A DNA stretch of 64,000 nucleotides from GCA-003244245 sp050699975 (GCA_050699975.1 JBOHGH010000006.1:7102-71101); one strand, 5' to 3'; numbered from the stretch's first letter, positions 27,037-36,136 are shown. Notes: generated by a model not told the origin, from the sequence alone. Numbers and translations are program-made.

Positions 27037-27978
27037 GTGCGCATTGCCTTCGTCGGCAAGGGCGGCAGCGGTAAGACGACGCTGTCGGCTCTCTTCACCC
27101 GCTACCTCGCCGAGCTCGGCCGGCCCGTGCTGGCCGTTGATGCCGACATCAACCAGCACCTCGGTGAGGCGCTGGGCTTGGAGGACGAGCAGGTCCCACC
27201 GCTGGCCGCGCAGCTGCCCTGGATCAAGGAGCACCTGCGCGGTAGCAACCCACGGATCACGTCAGCCGATGCGATGATCAAGACAACCCCGCCCGGCCGG
27301 GGATCCCGGATGCTCCGATTGAACCCCGACGATGAGCTGCACCGGCGCTTTGCCCGCCCGGTCGGCGGCGCACAGCTGATGGTCACCGGGGAGTTCGAAC
27401 CCGAGGACATCGGGGTGAGCTGCTACCACTCCAAAACCGGAGCACTGGAGCTCTATCTCAACCACCTGATGGACGGACCCAGCGAATACGTGGTGGTCGA
27501 CATGACCGCGGGCGCCGATGTGTTGGCGTCCGGACTGTTCACCCGCTTCGACCTTGTGGTCCTGGTCAGCGAACCTACCCGGCGCGGGGTCAGGGTGTAC
27601 CGGCAGCTCCGGCAGCACGCCGAGGGCCACGGGGTGCGGCTGCGCGTGGTCGGCAACAAGGTGGCTGCCGAGGATGACACCGCCTGGCTGCGTGGCGAAC
27701 TGGGCACCGCCCTGCTAGCGACGGTAGGCCAGTCAACTTGGGTGCGGGCCGCGGAACAAGGGCGTACCCCCGGGTTCGATGCGCTGGAGCCCGATGTGCG
27801 CCACGCCCTGAATGCGGTACTCGCCGAGCTTGACGGAGTACAGCGGGACTGGACGGCGTATCACCGCGACACCGTGCATTTTCACCTACGCAATGCGAGG
27901 GCCTGGGCGAACCAGTCGGCGGGCAGGGACCTTGCCGACCAGGTGGACCCGGAGTTCCTCCCTGCTGTTTGCTCGTGA
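27037..27978 (+). CDS. CooC/ParA-like ATP-binding protein
   Basis: This 313-residue P-loop ATPase of the SIMIBI class has a deviant Walker A GKGGSGKTT (residues 7-15), the Lys signature of ParA/MinD/CooC proteins, and switch segment DADINQHLG (about 36-44) and YVVVDMTAG (about 152-160). CooC proteins load nickel into CO dehydrogenase, but no such enzyme is here, so the client is unknown. I use GTG 27037 (VRIAFVGKGG) with AAGGAG upstream instead of a TTG at 27016. It is followed 21 bases later by the SCO5389-family gene, a pairing I recall from other actinomycetes. Confidence 0.82.
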   Translation: MRIAFVGKGGSGKTTLSALFTRYLAELGRPVLAVDADINQHLGEALGLEDEQVPPLAAQLPWIKEHLRGSNPRITSADAMIKTTPPGRGSRMLRLNPDDELHRRFARPVGGAQLMVTGEFEPEDIGVSCYHSKTGALELYLNHLMDGPSEYVVVDMTAGADVLASGLFTRFDLVVLVSEPTRRGVRVYRQLRQHAEGHGVRLRVVGNKVAAEDDTAWLRGELGTALLATVGQSTWVRAAEQGRTPGFDALEPDVRHALNAVLAELDGVQRDWTAYHRDTVHFHLRNARAWANQSAGRDLADQVDPEFLPAVCS

Positions 27979-27999
27979 GTCACCGATCGAGGAGGACCG

Positions 28000-28395
28000 A
28001 TGTCACTGGACGTTTCACCCACGATGATCGAAGCAGCGCAGCGCGGTGAGCTCGATGATGCAGCGTTCGTGGCCGTCGTACGGGATTCGCTGCCCTACGC
28101 CTGGCAGGTGATCTCGCAGGTCGTCGGTGATCTCGAGATCGATACCCGGTCGGAGTTCGCTGATCATGCGGTACCCCCGCCGGACGAGGCGGCTCGGGGG
28201 CAGCTGCTGCGGGCCCTGGCCAGCGATGCCATCCGGGGTGCCCTGCAGCGCCACTTCGGGGTGCAGCTGGCCTTCCAAAACTGCCACCGGGTGGCGGCGT
28301 TCCGCCCTGAGGCGGTGCCTGGCGAGGCCTACCGGCGGTTTGTCTCCGCCCGAGACCAGGTGCTCAACCAGACACCGGAGCTTCGGGACTGCTGA
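28000..28395 (+). CDS. SCO5389-family protein
   Basis: This 131-residue soluble protein belongs to a small actinobacterial family named after SCO5389 of Streptomyces coelicolor. The hallmark is RGQLLRALASDAIRGALQRH followed by FGVQLAFQNCHRVA and the tail LNQTPELRDC. The ending Cys and the internal NCH are conserved in the family as I remember it. GAGGAGGA precedes the ATG. It is probably co-transcribed with the upstream ATPase. Function unknown. Confidence 0.85.
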   Translation: MSLDVSPTMIEAAQRGELDDAAFVAVVRDSLPYAWQVISQVVGDLEIDTRSEFADHAVPPPDEAARGQLLRALASDAIRGALQRHFGVQLAFQNCHRVAAFRPEAVPGEAYRRFVSARDQVLNQTPELRDC

Positions 28396-28476
28396 GCCGT
28401 TTCCGCCAGCGGCTCGGGGCGGCGGTTGAGTAAGATCGATTTCACACTTGCGGTCCCGGGCGGCAGGCTTCGGTGT

Positions 28477-29085
28477 ATGCCACTGGTGCCGCGTCACCTT
28501 GTCGCCTTCCTTGCCGCCGTTTTGCGCAGTCCGGCCACCATGGGCGCTGTGGCGCCGAGCTCCTCGCACCTGGCGGCCCGGCTGGCCGCTGTGGTGCCCC
28601 GGGTCGGGGAGCCGGTCGTGGTCGAGCTCGGGCCTGGCACCGGGTCGGCCACCACCGCTATCGAGCACCGGCTCGCTGGCCGAGGGCGGCACGTAGCGGT
28701 GGAGATCGACCTGGTGCTGGCCGAACACCTGCGCGCCGAGCATCCCGATGTCGAGGTGCTGGTCGGGGACGCCGCCGAGCTAGAGCGGCTGCTCGCCGAG
28801 CACCAGGTGCCCGCCGTCGATGCCGTGGTCAGCGGTCTGCCCTGGTCACTGATCAGCGCCGGCGCCCAGCGCGCCATCGTCGACGCGACCGCACGCTCGC
28901 TGTGTCCCGGAGGTTCGTTCACCACCCTCGCCTACGTGCACGCGCTGCGGATGACCCCGGCCCGGCGGTTCCGTGCACTGCTCGGCGAAGTGTTCGATGA
29001 GGTGCTGACCACCCGAACGGTCTGGTGGAACCTGCCTCCTGCGGTGACCTACGTCTGCCGTCGGCCGCACCAGGTCCGACCATGA
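28477..29085 (+). CDS. class I SAM-dependent methyltransferase (phospholipid N-methyltransferase-like)
   Basis: This is a 202-residue protein with a Rossmann methyltransferase fold: motif I VVELGPGTGSAT (about residues 47-58), motif post-I with acidic end (HVAVEIDLVLAEHL), and VVSGLPWSLIS at the motif IV position. The pattern resembles phosphatidylethanolamine N-methyltransferase/rRNA adenine dimethylase-like proteins. I prefer ATG 28477 (MPLVPRHLVAFL) over the TTG at 28426. There is no strong ribosome-binding site. Substrate unknown. Confidence 0.75.
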   Translation: MPLVPRHLVAFLAAVLRSPATMGAVAPSSSHLAARLAAVVPRVGEPVVVELGPGTGSATTAIEHRLAGRGRHVAVEIDLVLAEHLRAEHPDVEVLVGDAAELERLLAEHQVPAVDAVVSGLPWSLISAGAQRAIVDATARSLCPGGSFTTLAYVHALRMTPARRFRALLGEVFDEVLTTRTVWWNLPPAVTYVCRRPHQVRP

Positions 29086-29243
29086 GCCAGCAGTTGGCCG
29101 GCGCGGCAGAATAAACTAGTTATCCGACATTCCGGTGGCCCGCTGCCGTTTGGCGGCGTAGTAGTCCACACCCATACCTGCCGTCCACAGCCGACAAGAA
29201 CATGGCTGTCCCCCGAGGTGCTCCCGGAGGACCGTTCGACGGC

Positions 29244-30278
29244 ATGAGCGCACCCACCGCCGGTCGTATCCGGCTCTCTGACCCGGCTGAGCTGATCGCC
29301 GCCGTTCCACACCTGCTGGGTTTTCACCCGCATGACTCCGTAGTGCTCTTGGCACTGCACGGTAAGCGGCTGGGGTTGACCCTTCGAGCCGACCTGGTCG
29401 ATAACGCCCAAGCACCGCGGCTGGCCGAACAGCTGCTGGCGCCGATCGCCCGGCAGCGACCCACCGGCGTGGCACTGGTCGTGATCGGGGGTGATCTCAC
29501 CCCGGACGGCGATCCCCCGCATCGCGCGTTGGTGGACGTCCTCGACTGCATGCTCGCCAGCGCCGAGCTCCCACTGGTTCACGCGGCCTGGACGGCCCAG
29601 ACCGTGGGCGGCGCGCCGTGGCGTTGCTACGACGATCCGCTCTGTGCCGGCACGGTGTCCGATCCAGCCGCCAGCCCGCTGGCGGCCGCTACGGTCGCGG
29701 CAGGTGCGGTGACCTTCAGTAGCCGGGAGGAGATGGCCGCCCTGCTGGATGGGGAGGATCCCGCCGCCCTGCAACGCCGGGAGGCGCTCCTGGACGCGGC
29801 CGACGCCGACCACCCGATGGGTTCCGGGCTGATAGCCCGGCGGTTTGCGCGGCTCAAGGAGCTGCACCGAGCGGCGGCCGCAGGGGACGTCGTGCTGAGC
29901 GACAGTACTGTCGCCGAGGTCGCCTCCGCTCTCTGCGACCACCGGGTCCGCGACGCCTGCCTGCCCTGGTGTTCGGGTCCGGGCGCGGTCGCGGCCGAGC
30001 GGCTCTGGCTGGCTCTTGTTCGAGCGACCCCCGCACCGGAGCGGGCCGAACCCGCAGCACTACTGGCATTAGTCGCTTACCTCCGCGGAGACGGTGCGCT
30101 GGCCGGTGTCGCGTTGGACGCGGCGCTGAAGGCCTGCCCGCAGCACTCACTATCCGGGTTACTCCGGGCCGCACTGGACGGGGGACTGCCACCAGAGGTG
30201 CTGCGCACTGTCGCCGCAGACGCCGCCGCGGCCCTTCCACGACCTGCACGCAGGAACCGCAAGCGACGAAAGCGATGA
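29244..30278 (+). CDS. DUF4192 protein
   Basis: This 344-residue actinobacterial protein of unknown function has the DUF4192 start RLSDPAELIAAVPHLLGFHP followed by DSVVLLALHG. It is rich in Ala/Leu helices and has a basic C-terminus (RPARRNRKRRKR) that could touch nucleic acid. Start uncertain between ATG 29202 and 29244; GGAGGA lies between them at 29225, so I use 29244. It ends 5 bases before the convergent galE stop. Confidence 0.82.
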   Translation: MSAPTAGRIRLSDPAELIAAVPHLLGFHPHDSVVLLALHGKRLGLTLRADLVDNAQAPRLAEQLLAPIARQRPTGVALVVIGGDLTPDGDPPHRALVDVLDCMLASAELPLVHAAWTAQTVGGAPWRCYDDPLCAGTVSDPAASPLAAATVAAGAVTFSSREEMAALLDGEDPAALQRREALLDAADADHPMGSGLIARRFARLKELHRAAAAGDVVLSDSTVAEVASALCDHRVRDACLPWCSGPGAVAAERLWLALVRATPAPERAEPAALLALVAYLRGDGALAGVALDAALKACPQHSLSGLLRAALDGGLPPEVLRTVAADAAAALPRPARRNRKRRKR

Positions 30279-30283
30279 CCGGG

Positions 30284-31252
30284 TCAGCCGATGGCGCGGG
30301 TGGAATTCCAGGTAGCGAAGTTCCACGCATCGGCCACGATAGCGGCGAGCTCGGCCCGCTCCGGTTTCCAGCCCAGCTCATCGCGCGCTCGATCGCTGGC
30401 CGCGATGAGCACTGCCGGGTCGCCCGGCCGCCGCGCCGCGGGCTGCACCGGGATGGGGTGCCCGGTGACCTGCCGGCAGGTGTCCACCACCTGCTGTACC
30501 GAGAAGCCCGTGCCGTTTCCCAGGTTGTAGATCCGATGCTCGCCAGGCACAGCCTGCTCGAGCGCAAGCTCATGGGCGTCGGCGAGGTCCACCACGTGGA
30601 TGTAGTCGCGGATGCAGGTGCCATCCGGCGTGGGCCAGTCCTGCCCGAACACCAAGATCTTCTCGCAACGACCGAGGGCAACCTGCAGTACGAGGGGGAT
30701 GAGATGAGTCTCCATGGTGTGCCGCTCGCCGTAACGGCCGTATGCCCCGGCGACGTTGAAGTACCGCAAGCTCATAGCGGCGAGACCGTGCGCGGCGGCG
30801 TAGGAACCGATCGCGTGGTCGATTGCGAGCTTCGTCGCCCCGTAGGGGTTAGTGGGCAGGGTGGCTGCATCCTCGGTGATCGGCACCGACGCGGGCTCCC
30901 CGTAGGTGGCCGCTGTGGAGGAGAACACCAGCCGCGGAGTTCCGTGCTCGCGCATCGCCTCGAGCAGCCGCACCGTGGCCACCACATTGCCCAGCCAGTA
31001 TCGCTGCGGCTGCGCCATCGATTCCCCGACCAGGGAGCGGGCCGCGAAATGCAGCACGCCGTCGAAACCCTCGGCCAGCACCGTCCCGGCGTCCTCGACG
31101 GCGCCCTCGACGAACCGGCAACCGGCTGGCACCGCGTCCACGTGGCCGGTGGACAGGTCATCCAGGACCACAACGTCGTGGCCGGCTTCCACCAGTCGGG
31201 CGGCGCAGACGCTGCCGATGTAGCCCGCACCACCCGTCACCAGCAGCCGCAT
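30284..31252 (-). CDS. galE: UDP-glucose 4-epimerase
   Basis: This 322-residue short-chain dehydrogenase-type enzyme interconverts UDP-glucose and UDP-galactose for cell-wall arabinogalactan and sugar use. The NAD motif GGAGYIGS (residues 7-14), the Ser/Tyr/Lys site (SSTAATYGEP, then NPYGATK) and the epimerase motif LRYFNVAGAY are present. I use ATG 31252 (MRLLVTGGAGYIG). It is downstream of ideR with a 32-base gap; dtxR-galE order is known in corynebacteria. Confidence 0.94.
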   Translation of the reverse strand: MRLLVTGGAGYIGSVCAARLVEAGHDVVVLDDLSTGHVDAVPAGCRFVEGAVEDAGTVLAEGFDGVLHFAARSLVGESMAQPQRYWLGNVVATVRLLEAMREHGTPRLVFSSTAATYGEPASVPITEDAATLPTNPYGATKLAIDHAIGSYAAAHGLAAMSLRYFNVAGAYGRYGERHTMETHLIPLVLQVALGRCEKILVFGQDWPTPDGTCIRDYIHVVDLADAHELALEQAVPGEHRIYNLGNGTGFSVQQVVDTCRQVTGHPIPVQPAARRPGDPAVLIAASDRARDELGWKPERAELAAIVADAWNFATWNSTRAIG

Positions 31253-31284
31253 TCGGTGTGGCCTGATTACTGCCGACAGCCCAC

Positions 31285-31980
31285 TCACCGCCGACGGGCC
31301 AGCACTGCGTGTGCAAGCGCGCCGTGTATCTCGACTGTGGACCCACCGCCGGAGAGCACCACCGGATGGTCTGCCCGCATCAAAGCGGCCACCTGCACCA
31401 CATTGCCGGGCACCGCGTCGACCTTGTGCAGGTCCGCCATCAGGGCCGGGTCCTCCTGCACGTTCTCGGCGATGCGTCGCACCTCCACCGTGCCGCCACC
31501 GCGACGGGCCACCTCGTCCAAGCGCACCAGATCGGGCTCGATCGGGGCGGCGCCTTCCCCCATGCCGAGCTCGTCCAGGCCCGGGATCGGGTTCCCGTAT
31601 GGAGACGTGGTCGGATTGCCCAGCAGCGCGACCAGCTTGCGCTCCACAGCCTCACTCATCACGTGCTCCCAGCGGCAGGCCTCGTTGTGCACCTGCTCCC
31701 ACTCCAGCCCGATCACGTCCACCAGCAGACGCTCGGCCAGCCGGTGTTTACGCATCACCGACGTGGCTCGGTTTCGGCCCGCCGCGGTCAGCTCTAGGTG
31801 CCGGTCGTCGGCCACCGTCAGCAGGCCGTCACGCTCCATTCGAGCCACTGTCTGGCTGACGGTGGGCCCGCTCTGTCCGAGGCGCTCAGCAATCCGCGCC
31901 CGCAGCGCGACCACACCTTCCTCCTCGAGCTCGAAGATGGTGCGTAGGTACATCTCGGTAGTGTCGATGAGGTCGTTCAC
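31285..31980 (-). CDS. ideR: IdeR/DtxR iron-dependent repressor
   Basis: This 231-residue Fe(II)-activated repressor controls iron uptake and storage. It has a winged helix (1-72), dimer/metal domain (73-140) and SH3-like domain (about 150-230). The metal ligands of DtxR are all at their canonical numbers: Met10, Cys102, Glu105, His106 (site 2) and His79, Glu83, His98 (site 1). I use GTG 31980 (VNDLIDTTEMYLRT), with GAGGGAGA upstream; the frame extends further without support. First gene of the ideR-galE operon. Confidence 0.95.
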   Translation of the reverse strand: MNDLIDTTEMYLRTIFELEEEGVVALRARIAERLGQSGPTVSQTVARMERDGLLTVADDRHLELTAAGRNRATSVMRKHRLAERLLVDVIGLEWEQVHNEACRWEHVMSEAVERKLVALLGNPTTSPYGNPIPGLDELGMGEGAAPIEPDLVRLDEVARRGGGTVEVRRIAENVQEDPALMADLHKVDAVPGNVVQVAALMRADHPVVLSGGGSTVEIHGALAHAVLARRR

Positions 31981-32067
31981 ACCAGTCTCCCTCGGTTGAT
32001 GCCATGGTAGTGCCCCATCAGCAACGCTGTGGAGTATTCGCTGGCAGTGACCGGCAGGATGGATGAT

Positions 32068-32916
32068 ATGCATCCGCTGATCACGCCCCGTCAGCTGGCC
32101 GACCTCCTTAGCAGTCCCGAGCCGCCAACCGTGGCCGACGTGCGGTGGTCGCTCACCGGCCCACCCGGTCGGGTCGACTACCGGGCCGGCCACCTACCCG
32201 GGGCGATCTTCTTCGACGTGGACACTGACCTGGCCGGCCCGCCGGGTCCGGGCGGACGGCATCCCCTCCCGTACCCAGCGGCGTTGCAGGCCACCCTGCG
32301 CGCCGCCGGTATCCGTACGGCAGCACCGGTGGTCGCCTACGACGCCGCGGACGGGTCGGTGGCGGCCCGGTTGTGGTGGCTGCTGCGCTGGGCGGGACAC
32401 CCTGCGGTCGCGGTGCTCGACGGGGGGATCGCGGCGTGGCGTGCGGCCGGACTGCCGGTGACCATCGACGTGCCCAAACCCCGCACCGGCACGATCACTG
32501 TGCGGCCCGGGTCAATGCCAGTGCTCGACGCGCCACAGGCCGCGGCGCTGGCCGCCGACGGTGTGCTGCTCGATGCGCGGCTGCCGCCCCGCTACCGCGG
32601 TCAGACCGAGCCGGTGGATCCCCGGGCGGGCCACGTACCTGGCGCAGTCAACGCGCCGTTCGGCGAGCTGACCGATGCGCAAGGGCGCTGGCTCACCCCC
32701 ACCCGACTGCGCGAGCTTGCGCGGCACTGGGGGGCCGCTGGCGCGGAGATTGGTGCCTATTGCGGTTCAGGGATCAATGCGTGTGCACTGGTGCTCGGGC
32801 TGGAAGTCGCTGGAATCACCTCCGCGCAGCGCCCGGCGGCGCTCTACGCCGGGTCGTGGTCGCAGTGGTGCACGGACCCCGACCGCCCAGCGGCCACCGG
32901 CCCGAGTCCCGGGTAG
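32068..32916 (+). CDS. sseA: thiosulfate/3-mercaptopyruvate sulfurtransferase (double rhodanese)
   Basis: This 282-residue protein has two rhodanese domains (about 1-125 and 150-275). The active Cys is in YCGSGINACA of the second domain; the CGSG type loop resembles mercaptopyruvate sulfurtransferases (SseA) more than thiosulfate-specific CRKG loops. The start is uncertain among ATG 32059, ATG 32068 and earlier GTGs; AGG lies 9 bases before 32068. It is divergent from ideR. Confidence 0.85.
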   Translation: MHPLITPRQLADLLSSPEPPTVADVRWSLTGPPGRVDYRAGHLPGAIFFDVDTDLAGPPGPGGRHPLPYPAALQATLRAAGIRTAAPVVAYDAADGSVAARLWWLLRWAGHPAVAVLDGGIAAWRAAGLPVTIDVPKPRTGTITVRPGSMPVLDAPQAAALAADGVLLDARLPPRYRGQTEPVDPRAGHVPGAVNAPFGELTDAQGRWLTPTRLRELARHWGAAGAEIGAYCGSGINACALVLGLEVAGITSAQRPAALYAGSWSQWCTDPDRPAATGPSPG

Positions 32917-32964
32917 GGGTCGTCACCCGCAGCCTCCCTGCACCGGCCGGTAGCGTCTCGGGTC

Positions 32965-34137
32965 ATGAGCGCTGCTCGCGCGGCTGTCATCTGGGACGAG
33001 GCCTTCCTCGGCTACGACCTCGGTGGGCGCCACCCGCTGGATCCCATCCGGCTGGACCTCACCATCCGGCTAGCCCGCTCGCTGGGTGTGCTGGACGGCG
33101 TTTCGCTGCTGGCGCCGGTGCAGGCGACTGACGACGAGCTGCGCACGGTGCACTCCGATGACTACGTCGTCGCGGTCAAGAACGCGCCACGCGGATACGT
33201 CGGGCACGGTCTAGGCACCCCGGACAACCCGGTGTTTCACCGCATGCACGAGGCCTCGGCACTGGTCGCCGGTGGCTCGCTACTCGCCGCCGACGAGATC
33301 CTCGCTGGCCGCGCAGCGCGGGCGGCGAACATCGCCGGCGGGCTGCACCACGCGATGCGCGACCACGCCTCGGGCTTTTGTATCTACAACGACTGCGCAC
33401 TGGCGATCCGCCGGCTGCTCGACGGTGGAACGTCCCGGGTGGCCTATGTCGATATCGACGTGCACCACGGCGACGGCGTGCAGGAGGCCTTCGCCGACGA
33501 CCCCCGGGTGCTCACCATCTCGCTGCATCAGCACCCGGGCACGCTCTGGCCCGGCACCGGGAACTCCGCCGACATCGGGGCCCCCGGCGCCGAGGGTTCG
33601 GCGGTCAACGTGCCGCTTCCCCCGGGCACCGGCGACGACGGATGGTTACGGGCCTTCCATGCGGTAGTGCCCGCCCTGCTGCGAGCCTTCGGGCCCGAAG
33701 TGCTGGTGACCCAACATGGCGCGGACACCCACGCCGAGGACCCCCTCGCCGACCTCGCGCTGTCGGTGGACGGCCAGCGCGCTGCGCACCGCGCATTGGC
33801 CGGCCTCGCCGACACAACAGCCGGTGGGCACTGGCTGGCGCTGGGCGGGGGTGGTTACTCCTTGTTCCGGGTGGTGCCTCGTTCGTGGACCCATCTGCTG
33901 GCCATCCTGCTCGACCGCGAGGTTGACCCGAACACCCCGGTGCCGGACACCTGGGTCGCCCATGCCACCACGGTGGCCCGCGGCGTGCAGCTGCCCGACT
34001 CGATGACCGACGGTGCCGAGCCCCAGTGGACGCCTTGGGACGGGAACGCGGACACCGGCGTGGATCAGGCAATCGCGGAGACCCGGCGCGCGGTCTTCCC
34101 GCTGCACGGTCTGGATCCCGCGGATCCTCGAGACTGA
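32965..34137 (+). CDS. acuC: AcuC-type histone-deacetylase-family protein
   Basis: This 390-residue zinc-dependent deacetylase of the class I HDAC fold is related to AcuC, which deacetylates acetyl-CoA synthetase in Bacillus. Catalytic features are GGLHHA (His pair), DIDVHHGDG (zinc-binding Asp and His), QHGADTH and GGGGYS (Tyr site). GC-rich, no signal peptide, cytoplasmic. It starts 48 bases after the sulfurtransferase stop on the same strand. No acetate/acetoin genes are adjacent, so the acylated substrate is unknown. Confidence 0.9.
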   Translation: MSAARAAVIWDEAFLGYDLGGRHPLDPIRLDLTIRLARSLGVLDGVSLLAPVQATDDELRTVHSDDYVVAVKNAPRGYVGHGLGTPDNPVFHRMHEASALVAGGSLLAADEILAGRAARAANIAGGLHHAMRDHASGFCIYNDCALAIRRLLDGGTSRVAYVDIDVHHGDGVQEAFADDPRVLTISLHQHPGTLWPGTGNSADIGAPGAEGSAVNVPLPPGTGDDGWLRAFHAVVPALLRAFGPEVLVTQHGADTHAEDPLADLALSVDGQRAAHRALAGLADTTAGGHWLALGGGGYSLFRVVPRSWTHLLAILLDREVDPNTPVPDTWVAHATTVARGVQLPDSMTDGAEPQWTPWDGNADTGVDQAIAETRRAVFPLHGLDPADPRD

Positions 34138-34192
34138 TCCGTGGCCTGACGACGTTGCAACCTGCGGGGCTGGTCGTTCCGTCCGGTAGGAC

Positions 34193-34693
34193 ATGAGACA
34201 CCTGAGATCTACCGTGGCCGGCCTCGCCCTCCTCGGTGCGCTCATGGCGTGCGCCCACCGACCCCAACAGGTCGGGTTCGGGGGAGATCCGCAACCGCTG
34301 GCACCGGTGTCCGGTGCCAGCGTGGCGATGGCCCGGGGGGAAACGGTGCCCGATTGGCCTGACCCGCCCCCCGGGGCACGGGCGCTGCCTTCGGCCCAGA
34401 TCGACTCCTCGGCACTACCGCCGGGCTATCCGCGGCTGGTGTGGACCCAGGGGGATGGCCGCCCGGTGGGGCTTTACGGTCAGGAGGGCGGCTGCACCCA
34501 CGTGCATGCCGACCTGCGGGAGCAGACCGCGCGGCTGGTCCGTGTCGCGCTGGTGGAGATCACCTCAAAGTCCGGCCCCTGCACCATGGACCTGCGTTTC
34601 CCGCCGCTGGCCGTGCGGCTTGATGCCCCGCTGGGCGACCGCACCGTCGTCCTTGAGCGCCAGACCTCGGGTCCGCTGCAGCCTCGACGCTAA
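34193..34693 (+). CDS. putative lipoprotein, unknown function
   Basis: This is a 166-residue exported protein. The signal peptide ends in the lipobox LLGALMAC with Cys20, so it should be lipid-anchored outside the membrane. The mature part is Pro-rich (VPDWPDPPPGARALP) then a compact beta-type region with Cys pair GGCTHV and SGPCTMDLRF that could form a disulfide. I do not recognise the family. It is followed by a hairpin terminator and convergent sigB. Confidence 0.7.
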   Translation: MRHLRSTVAGLALLGALMACAHRPQQVGFGGDPQPLAPVSGASVAMARGETVPDWPDPPPGARALPSAQIDSSALPPGYPRLVWTQGDGRPVGLYGQEGGCTHVHADLREQTARLVRVALVEITSKSGPCTMDLRFPPLAVRLDAPLGDRTVVLERQTSGPLQPRR

Positions 34694-34722
34694 CCTCGGT
34701 GAGTGGCATTGTGTCGAAAGTC

Positions 34723-34756
34723 GGAAGGCCGGGCCCCCCGACGAGCCCGACCTTCC
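34723..34756. terminator. hairpin between the lipoprotein gene and sigB
   Basis: GGAAGGCCGGGC (34723-34734) pairs with GCCCGACCTTCC (34745-34756) with one G-T type mismatch and a 10-base loop. It sits 30 bases after the lipoprotein stop, and sigB converges from the other side 145 bases away. Confidence 0.65.
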
Positions 34757-34901
34757 GGGGCGCGCGACAGCTTGCGGGTTGACCGCCCAAGTCGCGTGGC
34801 CTGCATCACGTTTTCATCACGTTTTAGCTGACAGTGCCCGGTCGCGCGCTGCGCCGTCAATGCCGCCATTCGAGCGATGACGCACCGAAACTGCAGGAGA
34901 A

Positions 34902-35876
34902 TCAGCTGGCGTAGGCCCGCAACCGTTCCGCACGATCTCCATGGCGCAGCTTGGCCATGACCTCGCGCTCGATCTGACGCACCCGTTCGCGGGATAGCCC
35001 GAAGCGCTTGCCGATCTGGTCAAGCGTGTGCGGCTGGCCGTCGTCGAGGCCATAGCGCAGCCGGATGACCTTCTGCTCGCGGTCTTCGAGGGTGGCCAGC
35101 ACCCGGCGCAGGTCGTCCTGCAGCAACCCAGAGATCACCGCGGACTCGGCGTCGGTGGCCTCAGCGTCCTCGATGAAGTCGCCCAGTGGGGCCTCCTCCT
35201 CGGCACCGACCGGCATGTCCAGACTTACCGGGTCCCGGGAGTGGTCCAGCAGGTCGGCGACCTTCTCCACCGGGATTCCGGACTCGTTGGCAAGCTCCTG
35301 GTGGGTGGCCTCCCGGCCCAACCGCTGGTGGAGGTCCCGCTTGATCCGGGCCAGCTTGTTCACCTGCTCCACGAGGTGCACCGGAAGTCGGATGGTGCGT
35401 CCCTGGTCGGCCATGCCACGAGTGATGGCCTGCCGGATCCACCAGGTGGCATAGGTGGAGAATTTGAAGCCCTTGGTGTAGTCGAACTTCTCTACCGCCC
35501 GGATCAAACCCAGGTTGCCCTCCTGGATCAGATCCAGCAGCGGCATTCCGCGGCCGGTATAACGCTTGGCCAGCGACACCACCAACCGCAGGTTGGCCTC
35601 CAGCAGGTGGTCCTTGGCTTTGTGTCCGTCGCGCACCAGCCGCGTCAGGTCGTTACGCCGGGCCGGTGACAGCCGGGGCGCGGTATCCAGCATGTGGCGG
35701 GCGAAGACCCCCGCCTCGATGCGCTTGGCGAGCTCGACCTCCTGCTGGGCGCTGAGCAGCGCGGTACGTCCGATACCGTTGAGATAAACCCGAACCAGGT
35801 CGGCTGCCGGGCTCTGCGCATCCAGGTCTGCCTCAGTACCGGCGTCCCGTTCCATAGTCATCTGCACGGCGGTCAT
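34902..35876 (-). CDS. sigB: principal-like sigma factor SigB (group 2)
   Basis: This 324-residue sigma-70 factor has region 1.2 (VRVYLNGIGRTALLSAQQEV), region 2 (NLRLVVSLAKRYTGRGMPLL, DLIQEGNLGLIRAVEKFDY, TYATWWIRQAI), region 3 and region 4.2 helix-turn-helix (LDQIGKRFGLSRERVRQIE). It lacks the long N-terminal region 1.1 of SigA, as in mycobacterial SigB, a general-stress sigma factor. I use ATG 35876 with GGAAGGA upstream. Its M. tuberculosis neighbour is ideR; here ideR is 3 kb away. A candidate ECF-type promoter lies upstream. Confidence 0.92.
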   Translation of the reverse strand: MTAVQMTMERDAGTEADLDAQSPAADLVRVYLNGIGRTALLSAQQEVELAKRIEAGVFARHMLDTAPRLSPARRNDLTRLVRDGHKAKDHLLEANLRLVVSLAKRYTGRGMPLLDLIQEGNLGLIRAVEKFDYTKGFKFSTYATWWIRQAITRGMADQGRTIRLPVHLVEQVNKLARIKRDLHQRLGREATHQELANESGIPVEKVADLLDHSRDPVSLDMPVGAEEEAPLGDFIEDAEATDAESAVISGLLQDDLRRVLATLEDREQKVIRLRYGLDDGQPHTLDQIGKRFGLSRERVRQIEREVMAKLRHGDRAERLRAYAS

Positions 35877-35982
35877 CAGGTTCCTTCCTGGGACGGATCC
35901 ACGTGCCGACTTCGGGTGCGCTCCGAGTCGGCGCGCGACGCTGTACGAGCCTGCCAACGGGTACCCGCAGCGATGACTTTTA

Positions 35983-36010
35983 CAACGTCGGGAGCCCGGA
36001 TTCCGTTCCC
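35983..36010 (-). promoter_or_regulatory. candidate ECF (SigE/SigH-type) promoter of sigB
   Basis: On the minus strand GGGAAC (36010-36005), 17 bases, CGTTG (35987-35983) fits the GGGAAY-N16-18-CGTT form used by stress ECF sigma factors of the SigE/SigH/SigR group. It lies about 107 bases upstream of the sigB ATG. In M. tuberculosis sigB is transcribed by SigE and SigH, which agrees. Confidence 0.5.
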
Positions 36011-36044
36011 GGGCCCTCGCCTGGCACGACGAACGAGGGCCGGG
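36008..36044. terminator. hairpin downstream of dtd
   Basis: CCCGGGCCCTCG (36008-36019) pairs with CGAGGGCCGGG (36034-36044) with one bulged base. It lies about 93 bases after the dtd stop on the minus strand and just before the sigB promoter region, so it probably ends dtd transcription. Confidence 0.55.
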
Positions 36045-36136
36045 CGAAGTGCCGGATCCGCCGGACCCTCAGACACTTCTCAGGTTGGTAGCCGTTTGAG
36101 GCTGCGATCGTCTGGGTTGGTAGCTCTTGAAGGGCG

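Noticed and set aside
29969..31999. 676-codon plus-strand frame across galE and ideR
   Set aside because: Antisense to galE and ideR, which have complete motif sets on the minus strand.
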